DNA from: Bacteroidales bacterium
GTDB lineage: Bacteria; Bacteroidota; Bacteroidia; Bacteroidales; UBA932
DNA length: 46,852 nucleotides
Direction of reading: 5' to 3'
Assembly (NCBI GenBank): GCA_017553405.1
Contig: JAFZME010000068.1
Span: forward strand, 1 to 46,852
The notes under the pieces were generated by a model that worked only from the letters and a program-made list of their open reading frames with translations, was not told the origin of the DNA and made no database searches. Below, in pieces: positions 35,115-43,068 of the stretch (position 1 is the stretch's first letter; each line of letters begins with the position of its first letter). Made by a program: the position numbers and the translations under genes.

Positions 35115-35803
35115 AAACCAGTGTCATCAAACTTCTGGACGGCGCTCAGAACAAGATGAGCGGATATGTCGCTCTTCTCAACTATCGCTATTCCAATCTT
35201 AGCGTCAACGCACAGCCGGAAGCTCTTCTCTGCGTGTTCGTCGATATCGACGGAGTGCAGCATCCGATTGAGAAGGTCGCCAAAGGCAGAAACCCGGATG
35301 ACCGTCAGGACCAGTTCGAGATCTATCCCAACAGTCTGGATTTGCTCAAGCCTGTTGTCAAGGCGATTCATAATATGCATCCTGAGTACAAAATCGAGAT
35401 CAAGGATATCGAGGAGGGGGAAGAAGAGAAGTACATCCTCGTTACGATGCCTCCGGTCGATGATGCCCGCTATAAGTTCCTGACCGAAGCCGTGGGCGTT
35501 CTCGCCGATGTCTGTAACGGTCAACTTGAGGCGGTTTTCAACAAGACTGTCGCTGAGATAGGAATCACGCTCGCCGGCGCCTCGGAAGATGAAATCAAGG
35601 AGGCGAAGGATATGTTGCAGGATGTCCACGACAAGGCTGACAAGCTTGCAAAGCAGATTCGCGGCGACAAGGAGAAGGAGATAGAGGATGCCCACGATGC
35701 CTACAAGGCGAAGCAGGAGGAGAAGAAGGCCGAGATGGAGAAGAAGATGCAGGAGGCCAAGGCCGGCACGGAGATGAAGATGTCGGCGCCGGGAGATGAA
35801 TAG
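35111..35803 (+). CDS. Ribosome-recycling-factor-like protein of the injection locus
   Basis: The 230-residue protein aligns by eye over residues 1-195 with bacterial RRF: an N-terminal helix (AQNKMSGYV), a beta/alpha domain with VDIDGVQHPIEKVA (44-57), SLDLLKPVVKAI (75-86) and ILVTMPPVDDARYKFLTEAV (109-128), then the long helix pair with SEDEIKEAKDMLQDVHDKAD (158-177) and GDKEKEIEDA. The arginine-rich helix that carries the invariant Arg132 of RRF is here QLEAVFNKTVAEIG, without arginine, so ribosome recycling is unlikely. A charged tail (195-230) is added. It overlaps the PEGA gene by 4 bases and the E1-like gene by 8. A purely helical unrelated protein remains possible, but the order of motifs argues against it. 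Confidence 0.7.
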   Translation: MKTSVIKLLDGAQNKMSGYVALLNYRYSNLSVNAQPEALLCVFVDIDGVQHPIEKVAKGRNPDDRQDQFEIYPNSLDLLKPVVKAIHNMHPEYKIEIKDIEEGEEEKYILVTMPPVDDARYKFLTEAVGVLADVCNGQLEAVFNKTVAEIGITLAGASEDEIKEAKDMLQDVHDKADKLAKQIRGDKEKEIEDAHDAYKAKQEEKKAEMEKKMQEAKAGTEMKMSAPGDE

Positions 35804-36917
35804 TCCCTTTCGGCAGGACAGGATCGCCGCCGCGAGGATAATGGTGGTGGGGTGCGGCGCTCTGGGCAACGAGGTCCTGAAGAACCTCGCGCTTATGGGA
35901 GCGGAGCACCTGACGCTGGTCGATTTCGACCGCGTGGAGGCGGGCAACCTGAGCCGTTCAATCCTCTTTACGAGGGAGGATGAAGGAAAATATAAAGTTG
36001 ATGCGGCAGCCGCGAGGCTCCTGCAGATCAACCCACGGATGTCTGTCGGGACTGTCCGCGGAGACATAGCTTTCGATGTGGGCCTCGGCCTCGTGCGGAA
36101 GATGGACGTGGTGATGGGATGTGTGGACAACCGTTGGGCGCGCTACTGCATCAACCGGCTCTGCCTGAGGGCCGGCATCCCGTGGGTCGACGGAGGCATC
36201 GGCCTGCTGGAAGGCACGGTGAGGGTTTTCGCCCCCGGTGAGAACTGCTACGCCTGCCAGATGGGCCCCGAGGGGCTGAAGGAACTCAAGCGGCGTATGC
36301 CCTGTTCGGGCATCATCCGCCGCAACGAGGAGGCGGGGAAGGCTCCGACGACTTCCGTCATCGCTTCGGTGATAGGGGCCGTCGAGGTGCAGGAAGCGCT
36401 TAAGCTTCTTCACCCGGAGCTGCTTTCGGGCGGAGAGCTGACTTCCCTCTGCGGGCGGATGTTCTGCTACGAAGGAGAGCATCTGACGACAAGGGTGGCC
36501 GGTCTCAAGGCCTGGGACGAGGATTGTCCCGTCCACGAGAGATGGGAGCCCGTCGTGAAGACGGCGGTCCGTCTTGATATGACGGCAGAGCAGGCGCTTG
36601 CCGTCCTGAAGGAGGAGACGTCCTCCGCGAAGGTGAAGATCTTCCTGACCGGAGACTGTTTTGTGGACAGGGTGGTCAGAAAGGACAATGATGCGGCAAG
36701 GGAGGTGATGCTTCCCGGTCGGAAAGTGGCGGAAAGTCTGGCGCAGGATGCTGACTGGGGAGGGATCCCCTTCAGCGGACTCTACCAGCACGAGTACAGG
36801 GAAATAGACGATGATTTTCCCTACAAGTCCCTCACGCTGGGACAGATAGGGATTCCCGCGCAGGAGGTGCTGCTTGTCGGCACCGATGCCGGAGAAATAT
36901 ATATGGAAATGGAATGA
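35796..36917 (+). CDS. E1-like ubiquitin-activating enzyme (ThiF/MoeB/UBA superfamily)
   Basis: The 373-residue protein has the E1/ThiF Rossmann core that adenylates a ubiquitin-like C-terminus. The nucleotide loop is GCGALG (19-24), then LVDFDRVEAGNLSRS (41-55) with D43, N51 and R54, the catalytic lysine candidate K67 and D111 in GCVDN. A zinc-type pair C151xxC154 matches MoeB's CxxC; its partner is C244-P-V-H247 rather than CxxC. C170 in MPCSG before the crossover loop is the candidate thioester cysteine. The last 120 residues (about 253-373) are an added domain ending SLTLGQIGIPAQEVLLV, perhaps a ubiquitin-fold domain for E2 recruitment. It overlaps both neighbours, the RRF-like gene and tssG. 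A thiamine or molybdopterin role is unlikely given the E2 and Ubl in the same operon. Confidence 0.9.
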   Translation: MNSPFRQDRIAAARIMVVGCGALGNEVLKNLALMGAEHLTLVDFDRVEAGNLSRSILFTREDEGKYKVDAAAARLLQINPRMSVGTVRGDIAFDVGLGLVRKMDVVMGCVDNRWARYCINRLCLRAGIPWVDGGIGLLEGTVRVFAPGENCYACQMGPEGLKELKRRMPCSGIIRRNEEAGKAPTTSVIASVIGAVEVQEALKLLHPELLSGGELTSLCGRMFCYEGEHLTTRVAGLKAWDEDCPVHERWEPVVKTAVRLDMTAEQALAVLKEETSSAKVKIFLTGDCFVDRVVRKDNDAAREVMLPGRKVAESLAQDADWGGIPFSGLYQHEYREIDDDFPYKSLTLGQIGIPAQEVLLVGTDAGEIYMEME

Positions 36918-37696
36918 CAAAGATTTCGCAAATACCGGAAATCGGGGCCGAGATGCTGCTCAACCGCCTCTATCCCGAGCTGCAGGACCGGTGGACAGCC
37001 CATCACGACGGGACTTTCTACCGCAACTACAGCAGGGATGTGATGGAGATCGATCCGTCTCTGGAGACGGTGTGGCTGTCGAGGGACGGATTCCTCGAAC
37101 TGCTTCCCCAGGGGCTCCTGTCGAAGGAGGACGAGTTCAAGACCGGCGACGTGCAGGAAAAGCACAAGGAGCTTGACCTGCAGATGAGGATCCTTTCGGA
37201 GGCGTTCCTCCCGCTGGATTCCATCTTGTTCCGCAGCCGTCTCCGCCTGGAAAGCAGCGTTTCCGACCTGCTTTCCGACAAGCTCGCCCTCATTCTCAAG
37301 GAATATTTCGGCTACGACATCGACGCGGAGACGAATCCCTATGTGAAGGAATTCGCGCTCATACTTCCTTATGTGAGGCACTGGAGAGGCGATCTCAATC
37401 TTATCAAGGGCCTGCTTTCTTCCATCTTCCACTGTGAGGTGGAGCTCACTGTCAGGCGCTACAGCGAGAGTGACAGCACGCGCTGCTGGCTGCCTGCCAT
37501 ACGTTTTGAACTGCTCATCCCCGATCTTACCGGAGAGGACTACAGGGCCCTCCACAAGGACCTTCAGCCCCTCGCCGATTTTATCTCGGAGTGGTTCATC
37601 CCCGCAGAGTCCAGGCTGGAACTTCTTGTGAAACACCGTTCCGCCGGCTCTCTCCTCGACACCGATATGATACTTGACTATAACACAGAGATATAA
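36914..37696 (+). CDS. tssG: TssG-like baseplate protein
   Basis: A 260-residue protein with no signal peptide in the position expected for TssG among the baseplate genes. Typical segments are FLELLPQGLLSKEDEF (about 57-72), LFGYDIDAETNPYVKEF-like text written here EYFGYDIDAETNPYVKEF (about 132-149), and CWLPAIRFELLIPDLTGEDY (about 193-212). Near the end comes the TssG-like alpha/beta domain with LQPLADFISEWFIPAESRL. TssG joins TssF and TssK in the wedge complex of the baseplate. Sequence similarity to TssG by eye is moderate. The overlap of 4 bases with the E1-like gene and the 1-base gap to tssK support co-expression with both. Confidence 0.7.
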   Translation: MTKISQIPEIGAEMLLNRLYPELQDRWTAHHDGTFYRNYSRDVMEIDPSLETVWLSRDGFLELLPQGLLSKEDEFKTGDVQEKHKELDLQMRILSEAFLPLDSILFRSRLRLESSVSDLLSDKLALILKEYFGYDIDAETNPYVKEFALILPYVRHWRGDLNLIKGLLSSIFHCEVELTVRRYSESDSTRCWLPAIRFELLIPDLTGEDYRALHKDLQPLADFISEWFIPAESRLELLVKHRSAGSLLDTDMILDYNTEI

Positions 37697-37697
37697 T

Positions 37698-38837
37698 ATG
37701 GACATCGATGCAAGAATAAATTGGACGCCCGGAATGGAGCTCTCCGCACAGACTTTCAGGGAACTCGACCGGAATCTGGACTACCGTCAGCAGGTCGCCG
37801 TGCGCGCCGCGCTTGGCGGGATGCGTTTCGGGCTTCTGCCGGGTGCGGAATTCAATGTCGCCGGCGTGTTCGTGAAGAACACCTACGAGATCGAGAATTT
37901 CAAGTGCCTGGCCGTCCTTCCGTCGGGAAGGCTCCTTGGCGCCGACGAGAGCGTGGTCGTTCCGATTCCTATGCTTTTCGGGGAGGAGTATTACCTCACC
38001 GTCGCCATCAGCGACGAAGAAAAGGTCTTCGAGAAGGAGAACGTCCCGTATGTGAGATACCAGAAGGTCTTCGCCATCCACACCCTTGAAGAACTGGGCA
38101 AGGACGACCTGTTCCCCGTGTCGCGTTTCAAGGTCGCGGACGGCGTGTTCTCGATAGACGCGGACTATATCCCGCCCTGCCTCCTTCTCGACACGGATCC
38201 CCGCATCGCCGGGTTCGGCGCGGCCTACATCGAGAGGCTGCAGGCCATCAGCTCCCACGCCAATCTCGAAGAAGGCGAGGGCAAGAGGGCTATTCTCCGC
38301 TACCTGTTCCTCCTCAAGGGCTATCAGTGGGACGGCGGCGTCCGCGAATTCGTCCAGCTCACGCAGGAGATAGCGCAGGCGATTGACTACTATATCGTCA
38401 GCCCCCACACCGACAAGCCTGTCGAGGTGCCGGTCCCTTCGTTCTACGACATCCGCAAGTGGCTGCAGTGGTTTTCCGACTACCTGGCCGGAGCCGTCAG
38501 CATCCTCGACACGGTCGTGCTGGAAGACAACAGCATCGATTACGAGGCCCTGCTCGCGCAGGCCAAGGCCGAGCTGTATGAGAAGCTCAACCCGGAGCTT
38601 CGCGCCGACCTGCTCCTCCAGATCAAGGACGAGCTTCGTTTCGAGCTCACCGAGCACCTTTCGGCCTCGCTGATGAATTTCATCAACGAGAAACTTAAGC
38701 CGGGCCTTCACGACAGCCTGTCGTCCGAACTCAGCCCCGCCCTGCACGACAAGCTCTATGAAGAGCTCTACGAGCAGCTCTACAATGCCCTGTATGTTCC
38801 TTCGCAGGAGGAAGAAGATTATTGTCCGTTGATCTAG
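37698..38837 (+). CDS. tssK: TssK-like baseplate subunit
   Basis: A 379-residue protein that begins MDIDARINWTPGMELSAQTF, a good match to TssK's N-terminal shell domain motif (W-x-x-G-M-x-L-x-x-Q-x-F). It continues with LDRNLDYRQQVAVRAALGG. In type VI systems TssK links the baseplate to the membrane complex and recognises effectors. The C-terminal part (about 290-379) differs from the family, with a repetitive, Leu/Glu-rich helix (LYEKLNPELRADLLLQ, LKPGLHDSLSSELSPALHDK) that could be an oligomerisation stalk. The ATG after the tssG stop is chosen, with a gap of 1 base; an upstream TTG within tssG is ignored. A membrane-contact function is inferred from the family. Confidence 0.85.
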   Translation: MDIDARINWTPGMELSAQTFRELDRNLDYRQQVAVRAALGGMRFGLLPGAEFNVAGVFVKNTYEIENFKCLAVLPSGRLLGADESVVVPIPMLFGEEYYLTVAISDEEKVFEKENVPYVRYQKVFAIHTLEELGKDDLFPVSRFKVADGVFSIDADYIPPCLLLDTDPRIAGFGAAYIERLQAISSHANLEEGEGKRAILRYLFLLKGYQWDGGVREFVQLTQEIAQAIDYYIVSPHTDKPVEVPVPSFYDIRKWLQWFSDYLAGAVSILDTVVLEDNSIDYEALLAQAKAELYEKLNPELRADLLLQIKDELRFELTEHLSASLMNFINEKLKPGLHDSLSSELSPALHDKLYEELYEQLYNALYVPSQEEEDYCPLI

Positions 38838-38843
38838 TCAGGT

Positions 38844-39302
38844 ATGGGAAGCATTTCTATTCCGCTCCGTATAGAGAAAGGCCGTCTGCTCAGGGTTGAG
38901 AGCGAGAAGGAATCTGTCGACAGGTCCCTGGCCCTCCTGATGTCCACTCCCTGCCGGAGCACGGTCTCGGATCCGGACTATGGATTCGTGTTCAACAATA
39001 TGCGCTTCGAGATCTTCAACGAGAACGAAGGCGTGGTGTACGATTCCGCCCCCGGAAGGGACGGTTTCGAGGCGCTCAGCGGACTCTACGACAAGAAGAT
39101 TTCCGGCACGTCCAACAACCTCAAGACCTTTTCTGCCGACCTGAAAGCGGCCATAGAGAGCTATGAGAAGCGTTTGAAAAGGGTGTCGGTGGGTATGAAC
39201 TACGTCCGTCAGGAGAGGAAGATCCACATATCCGTCAAGGGCAAGCTCGCATCCACGGGAGAGTCCTACCAGTATTTATCCGTCATCAATGTTTGGAAGT
39301 AA
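38844..39302 (+). CDS. tssE: TssE / gp25-like baseplate protein
   Basis: A 152-residue protein of the gp25 lysozyme-like baseplate family, which triggers sheath assembly. Recognised pieces are SVDRSLALLMSTPCRSTVSD (about 24-43), then DYGFVFNNMRFEIFNENEG (about 44-62), near the conserved position of the gp25 glutamate loop, and the C-terminal KIHISVKGKL followed by the beta strand SYQYLSVINVWK. It is 6 bases after tssK and 6 before tssF. Its length is normal for the family. No signal peptide, so it is cytoplasmic. Confidence 0.9.
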   Translation: MGSISIPLRIEKGRLLRVESEKESVDRSLALLMSTPCRSTVSDPDYGFVFNNMRFEIFNENEGVVYDSAPGRDGFEALSGLYDKKISGTSNNLKTFSADLKAAIESYEKRLKRVSVGMNYVRQERKIHISVKGKLASTGESYQYLSVINVWK

Positions 39303-39308
39303 GCGTTT

Positions 39309-41015
39309 ATGAAACAGATATTATTTGAAACCCGTCAGAAAGCTGAGGAACTGCTGAAAGAAGCCCAGGCCGTATGGCACCAGAGCGACAGGTCGGACGA
39401 CCTTGAGAATCTGGGCGACGACCCGGTGTTCTCGATGCTGCTTACGGCCCTGGCCTACCAGTCCAACGAGTTCGACAGCGAGATAGAGCGCTTGAAATCG
39501 GAGGTCCTGGAGGATTTTGCACGTCTGCTGGTGCCCTACACGGCCGCACACGCGGTCCCGGCAACGGCGGTCGTCGAGACTTCCCTTCAGGATGGCGTGG
39601 ACGAGCTCCCGGTAGGGGAGGACACCACCTTTATGCTCGCAGGCCAGCACCCCTTTATGCCGCTTATGGAAACGAGGGCGCTCGGTGTGGAGATCCGTTC
39701 GATTTCAAGGCTGGACGGACGCAGGTGGAAGGTCTCGCTCCATTTCAAGAACCAGGTAAGCGACCTTTCCCACTTCTCCTTCGCCGTCAAGGGGCTCAAC
39801 TTCAAGGACCTGTCAGTGTCCATAAAAGGCCAGTTGCTGCCGCTTGTCAAACCCTGGCATTATGCCAACCTTCCGCTCGTGCCGTGCTTCTCGCCGGAGT
39901 CCCTGACCTACAACGCCGGCCAGATCTGCAGCGTGTCGGTGCTCCCGATGGATCTTTTCGCACGGCAGAACGTGCGGATGTTCTTCGTCGACAGGCACAA
40001 TCCCGGCAGTTTCTTCCCGCCCGAGACCGAGAATCTCGACCTTGTCTTTGAATTCTCCGGGATTTTTGACGACTTCCATTTTGATGCGGATAATCTCGCC
40101 CTCAACACCGTGATGCTCGTCAACGCGAAGAAGAACGAGGTCACTATCTCTTCCGAGAATCCCGTTGCAAGGCTCGTCGGCGGACAGAACGACGAGACTG
40201 TGACCGACCTTTCCTCCAGGGAGTTCCTCCATCTGGTCAGACCTGCCGATGCCCAGATATTCGGCGATATGGCGCTGGAGGTGAGGGGAGTCGCGGGCGA
40301 CCGCTTCAACCAGGGGAGCCTGGTGAGGCTGCTCAACTGCATCGTCACGAAGTATCGTTCCGATTTCTACGCCTTCCAGCAGCTCAGGGGCGTGAGCACC
40401 GACACCGCCATATTCCAGCTCGAATCGGCCCTGGCCGAGCTGAAAAAAGACAGCAACAGGGATGTGCTCCGCAATGTGTCGGGCGTCTACCTGATGCCGC
40501 GCGGCTCCGTGAAGCAGCTTAAGGAATTCAGCCTGGAGGTTAACTACCTGACCACGGCCGGTGCGTCAGTCAATTCACTCCTGAGCACGCCCTGCAGTTT
40601 CAGCGCCCCGTCGGGATTCTCTTCCGATATCAGGCTCGTCGGCCAGCCGATGCTTGGCAGCGACGAGATAAAGGATGAGGCGGCTCTCGGCGAATTGATG
40701 CGCTATTATCTCCTGACCGGCGACCGTGTCGTCACTATGGCCGATATGAAAGCATTTTGCGCAATGGAACTGAAGGTGAGATATGGCATCGAAGACAAAC
40801 TGATACGGCGTATGTCCGTCCACAAGCGCCTCGAAAGGGAGGAAGGGGGATGCGGCTATGAGATAGTCGTCGACATCTGCCTCGTCGCCAATTCCTTCAT
40901 CAAGCGCAGTTTCACGGAAAAACTCCCGATGGCGGAGCTTCTCCTCCGGAAGATGCTCGAGGTCAGGAACGCCGGCATCTATCCTATTAAGGTGAATATC
41001 ACAATTGAAGAATAA
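39309..41015 (+). CDS. tssF: TssF baseplate protein
   Basis: A 568-residue protein of the TssF/VasA family (gp6-like), the largest wedge component of the baseplate. Typical features are the N-terminal helix with DPVFSMLLTALAYQSNEFDS (about 41-60), the EDFARLLVPYTAAHAVPATA block (about 68-87), and the central beta-rich domain with LTYNAGQICSVSVLPMDLF. Its C-terminus has the DRVVTMADMKAFCAMEL element and the closing GIYPIKVNITIEE. The stop codon is 1 base before the start of the ubiquitin-like gene, so the two are very likely translationally coupled. That places the modifier gene inside the baseplate operon. Confidence 0.92.
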   Translation: MKQILFETRQKAEELLKEAQAVWHQSDRSDDLENLGDDPVFSMLLTALAYQSNEFDSEIERLKSEVLEDFARLLVPYTAAHAVPATAVVETSLQDGVDELPVGEDTTFMLAGQHPFMPLMETRALGVEIRSISRLDGRRWKVSLHFKNQVSDLSHFSFAVKGLNFKDLSVSIKGQLLPLVKPWHYANLPLVPCFSPESLTYNAGQICSVSVLPMDLFARQNVRMFFVDRHNPGSFFPPETENLDLVFEFSGIFDDFHFDADNLALNTVMLVNAKKNEVTISSENPVARLVGGQNDETVTDLSSREFLHLVRPADAQIFGDMALEVRGVAGDRFNQGSLVRLLNCIVTKYRSDFYAFQQLRGVSTDTAIFQLESALAELKKDSNRDVLRNVSGVYLMPRGSVKQLKEFSLEVNYLTTAGASVNSLLSTPCSFSAPSGFSSDIRLVGQPMLGSDEIKDEAALGELMRYYLLTGDRVVTMADMKAFCAMELKVRYGIEDKLIRRMSVHKRLEREEGGCGYEIVVDICLVANSFIKRSFTEKLPMAELLLRKMLEVRNAGIYPIKVNITIEE

Positions 41016-41016
41016 T

Positions 41017-41334
41017 ATGGAAGATTTCTTTCTGGATTTAGTCTACAAGAACAAGAAGGTCCGCTTCAGGGTGGTGAACCCTGAAGCACCGATTGGCACG
41101 CTGATGAGCAATCTGCGTCACGCGATAGGCAGTGACGGACGTCTCATCTTCGACTTCCCGTCCATCGACGAGACCGGCGCCCCTCTGGACTACTTCTTCG
41201 GAGTCGAGGACCCTCAGGTCCACGAAATCCGGGTTTTGCGCCCTAGAATCGGACGCGCCGACCAGACGCTGGCGGACTACAATGTCCACAGCGGCGACAC
41301 TTTGTTCCTCGTCCCCGATCCGTTCCCGGGTTAA
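41017..41334 (+). CDS. Ubiquitin-like modifier protein
   Basis: A 105-residue beta-grasp protein. It opens with a beta-hairpin (FFLDLVYKNKKVRFRVVNP) and a helix (TLMSNLRHAIG). The end QTLADYNVHSGDTLFLV (83-99) resembles ubiquitin's TLSDYNIQKESTLHLV so closely that the fold is evident. The last residue is Gly105 in VPDPFPG, so the mature C-terminus is already exposed with a single glycine instead of Gly-Gly. The ATG one base after the tssF stop is used; a TTG four codons upstream is less likely. It precedes the E2 gene by 3 bases, and an E1-like gene lies five genes upstream. ThiS or MoaD is an alternative, but their Gly-Gly tail and context are missing. Confidence 0.88.
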   Translation: MEDFFLDLVYKNKKVRFRVVNPEAPIGTLMSNLRHAIGSDGRLIFDFPSIDETGAPLDYFFGVEDPQVHEIRVLRPRIGRADQTLADYNVHSGDTLFLVPDPFPG

Positions 41335-41337
41335 TGT

Positions 41338-41919
41338 ATGCGTAGCTGCGAATTCATACCCGAAGAGCTGAGCGGGCGCAACAGGCGTCTGCTCAACGAG
41401 TGGCGTACGCTGGAAGACCGTTTCGGCGCACGGGAAGACATTGTCGTCTCAGTGGCCGAGAGCAATGCGGCAGGCCTTCCGGTCCGCTATCGGGTGGAAT
41501 ATCGCATCCGCAGCATCTGCGGGGTTGAGCAGGTGGACAGGCTGGGGGAGCCCGGAGTGAATAACCCTCCTCTTTTCGCCGACCGTTTCGTGATGGAAAT
41601 CGTGCTTCCGGTCAACTATCCCTGTGTGGACGGCGCCCCGGTGTTCAGTTTCCTCACGGCGGATGAAAATGGCGCTCCGATTCCTCACCCGTGGCATCCC
41701 AACATCCGCTATTTCGGCGCTATGGCCGGAAGGGTGTGTCTCAACAGGGACGACACCTACACCGATCTGGCCTGGGGCGTGGGAAGGGTGGCGAGCTACC
41801 TCACCTACGAGCGCTACCACGCGGTGTCGGAGCCTCCCTATCCGGAGGATATGCAGGTGGCCGCCTGGGTAATCCGTCAGGGAGAGCCCAATGAATGGAT
41901 TTATTTTGAACAAGACTGA
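41338..41919 (+). CDS. E2-like ubiquitin-conjugating enzyme
   Basis: The 193-residue protein has the E2/UBC fold. A beta-sheet segment RFVMEIVLPVNYPCVDGAP (83-101) matches the E2 meander with its conserved proline. The H120-P121-N122 motif follows, and then the catalytic cysteine C134 in GRVCLN, corresponding to HPN-x(n)-G-x-[VI]-C-L of eukaryotic E2s. The segment between HPN and Cys is 11 residues, longer than the usual 7, with GAMAG as the extra part. A helical N-terminus of about 30 residues and the C-terminal YLTYERYH helix complete it. It should take the modifier from the E1-like protein onto C134. It stands 3 bases after the Ubl gene and 3 before the next gene. Confidence 0.92.
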   Translation: MRSCEFIPEELSGRNRRLLNEWRTLEDRFGAREDIVVSVAESNAAGLPVRYRVEYRIRSICGVEQVDRLGEPGVNNPPLFADRFVMEIVLPVNYPCVDGAPVFSFLTADENGAPIPHPWHPNIRYFGAMAGRVCLNRDDTYTDLAWGVGRVASYLTYERYHAVSEPPYPEDMQVAAWVIRQGEPNEWIYFEQD

Positions 41920-41922
41920 CAT

Positions 41923-43065
41923 ATGTATAGACTGCGAATATTTCTTCTCTGGATGACAGGCTTGCTGGCCGCGACGGCCCTGCAGGCCCAGACTGTCAGG
42001 AACGTTTCCGTCAGTGCCGGAGAGTCGTACACCGACCACATCTCCCTTTCGGAAGATTCCCGTGATATGGACGTGATGGTCAAACTCGTCTTTGACGAGC
42101 AGAAAAACTCACTGACGGTCAGCGTACTGTCGTACCGGAGCCTCTTTGTCTTCCGCGAGGCGGCGCGCTACCACTCGGTGGTGAAGGGCGGACATCTCCG
42201 CCCGGACCTCCTGCCTTATGTGGCGGAGGCGGACCCCAAGGCTAAATTCGTCCTCTCCAAGGCTCTCAAGAAGTCCATCCACAAGAAAAAGAAGTACGTT
42301 TTCAACCGCTGGATTGAATATGACGGACTTCAGCCGTCTCCCTCGTCCTACAAGATGGTCAACGACTACATCGAGCAGGCATTCGACATTCAGGGCCAGC
42401 GCGGTGTCGTCACCGTCACGCTGCGTGATATATTCCTCCTGGAGCCCTCCGCGAAGAATCCCAAGCTCTTCACGCTTATGCAGGGGCGTGACCTTAATAT
42501 GAAATATCAGATCCGGATCCTCCGCAATCCTTGTTTCGGGCTCGATGACGAGCTGGCCGCGACCGCCAAGCTCTGCACCGATGCAAAGACCGCCTGGGAC
42601 GGTTTCAAGAAAAACTACGGCAGCGGGGAAGTCGCCAGCGAGGATGCGTTGAACACGTTCAAGCAGACCAAGACCGTGCTCCTTACGCAGTTCCCCCGCA
42701 AGAAGGAGCGCACCTCCTGCCCCGACATTCTCGCCTACATAGGTCAGTACAACAATTATGTGGATTCGATTGAGGCGCTCACCTGCAAGGTCGCTGTCCA
42801 GGAGCAGCCCTGGGACGATGGCAAACCGCTGGATGTCAAGCTGATATACTCGCAGGCACGCCAGATCGACAAGTCGGTCGCGCGTTATCTCGTAAGCAAG
42901 GATATGCTCGAGCGCTCCGACATACTGGAGCAGTGCAGCGACATCATCGCCGACGTGTCGGGGATGATTCAGAACCATAAGGGCCAGCTGTCTGCCGAGG
43001 AGGCGGAGGCGGTGCGAGTTTACAGGCAGGCCGAGAAATATTTCAATAAAACCTGCAGGCAATAG
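41923..43065 (+). CDS. Periplasmic T6SS-associated protein (TssP/TssO-like candidate)
   Basis: A 380-residue protein with a cleavable signal peptide (LLAATALQAQ) and no further membrane helix. The N-terminal half is beta-rich with TDHISLSEDSRDMDVMVKL (about 37-55), SYRSLFVFREAARYHSVVKG and RWIEYDGLQPSPSSYKMVND; it ends in a strand-rich DIFLLEP. The C-terminal half is helical (CTDAKTAWDGFKKNYG, DKSVARYLVSKDMLERSDIL). I think such proteins are part of the Bacteroidetes type VI membrane/periplasmic set (TssN to TssR), but I cannot say which letter. Its position 3 bases after the E2 gene places a periplasmic protein next to a cytoplasmic enzyme, consistent with one trans-envelope assembly. Confidence 0.72.
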   Translation: MYRLRIFLLWMTGLLAATALQAQTVRNVSVSAGESYTDHISLSEDSRDMDVMVKLVFDEQKNSLTVSVLSYRSLFVFREAARYHSVVKGGHLRPDLLPYVAEADPKAKFVLSKALKKSIHKKKKYVFNRWIEYDGLQPSPSSYKMVNDYIEQAFDIQGQRGVVTVTLRDIFLLEPSAKNPKLFTLMQGRDLNMKYQIRILRNPCFGLDDELAATAKLCTDAKTAWDGFKKNYGSGEVASEDALNTFKQTKTVLLTQFPRKKERTSCPDILAYIGQYNNYVDSIEALTCKVAVQEQPWDDGKPLDVKLIYSQARQIDKSVARYLVSKDMLERSDILEQCSDIIADVSGMIQNHKGQLSAEEAEAVRVYRQAEKYFNKTCRQ

Positions 43066-43068
43066 GCT

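Noticed and set aside
35111..35803. 230-residue protein as the cell's true ribosome recycling factor
   Set aside because: The arginine-rich functional helix is lost, a charged tail is added, and the gene is embedded in a secretion operon.
35796..36917. E1-like protein as MoeB or ThiF of cofactor synthesis
   Set aside because: No thiamine or molybdopterin genes nearby, an additional C-terminal domain, and E2 and Ubl genes in the same operon.
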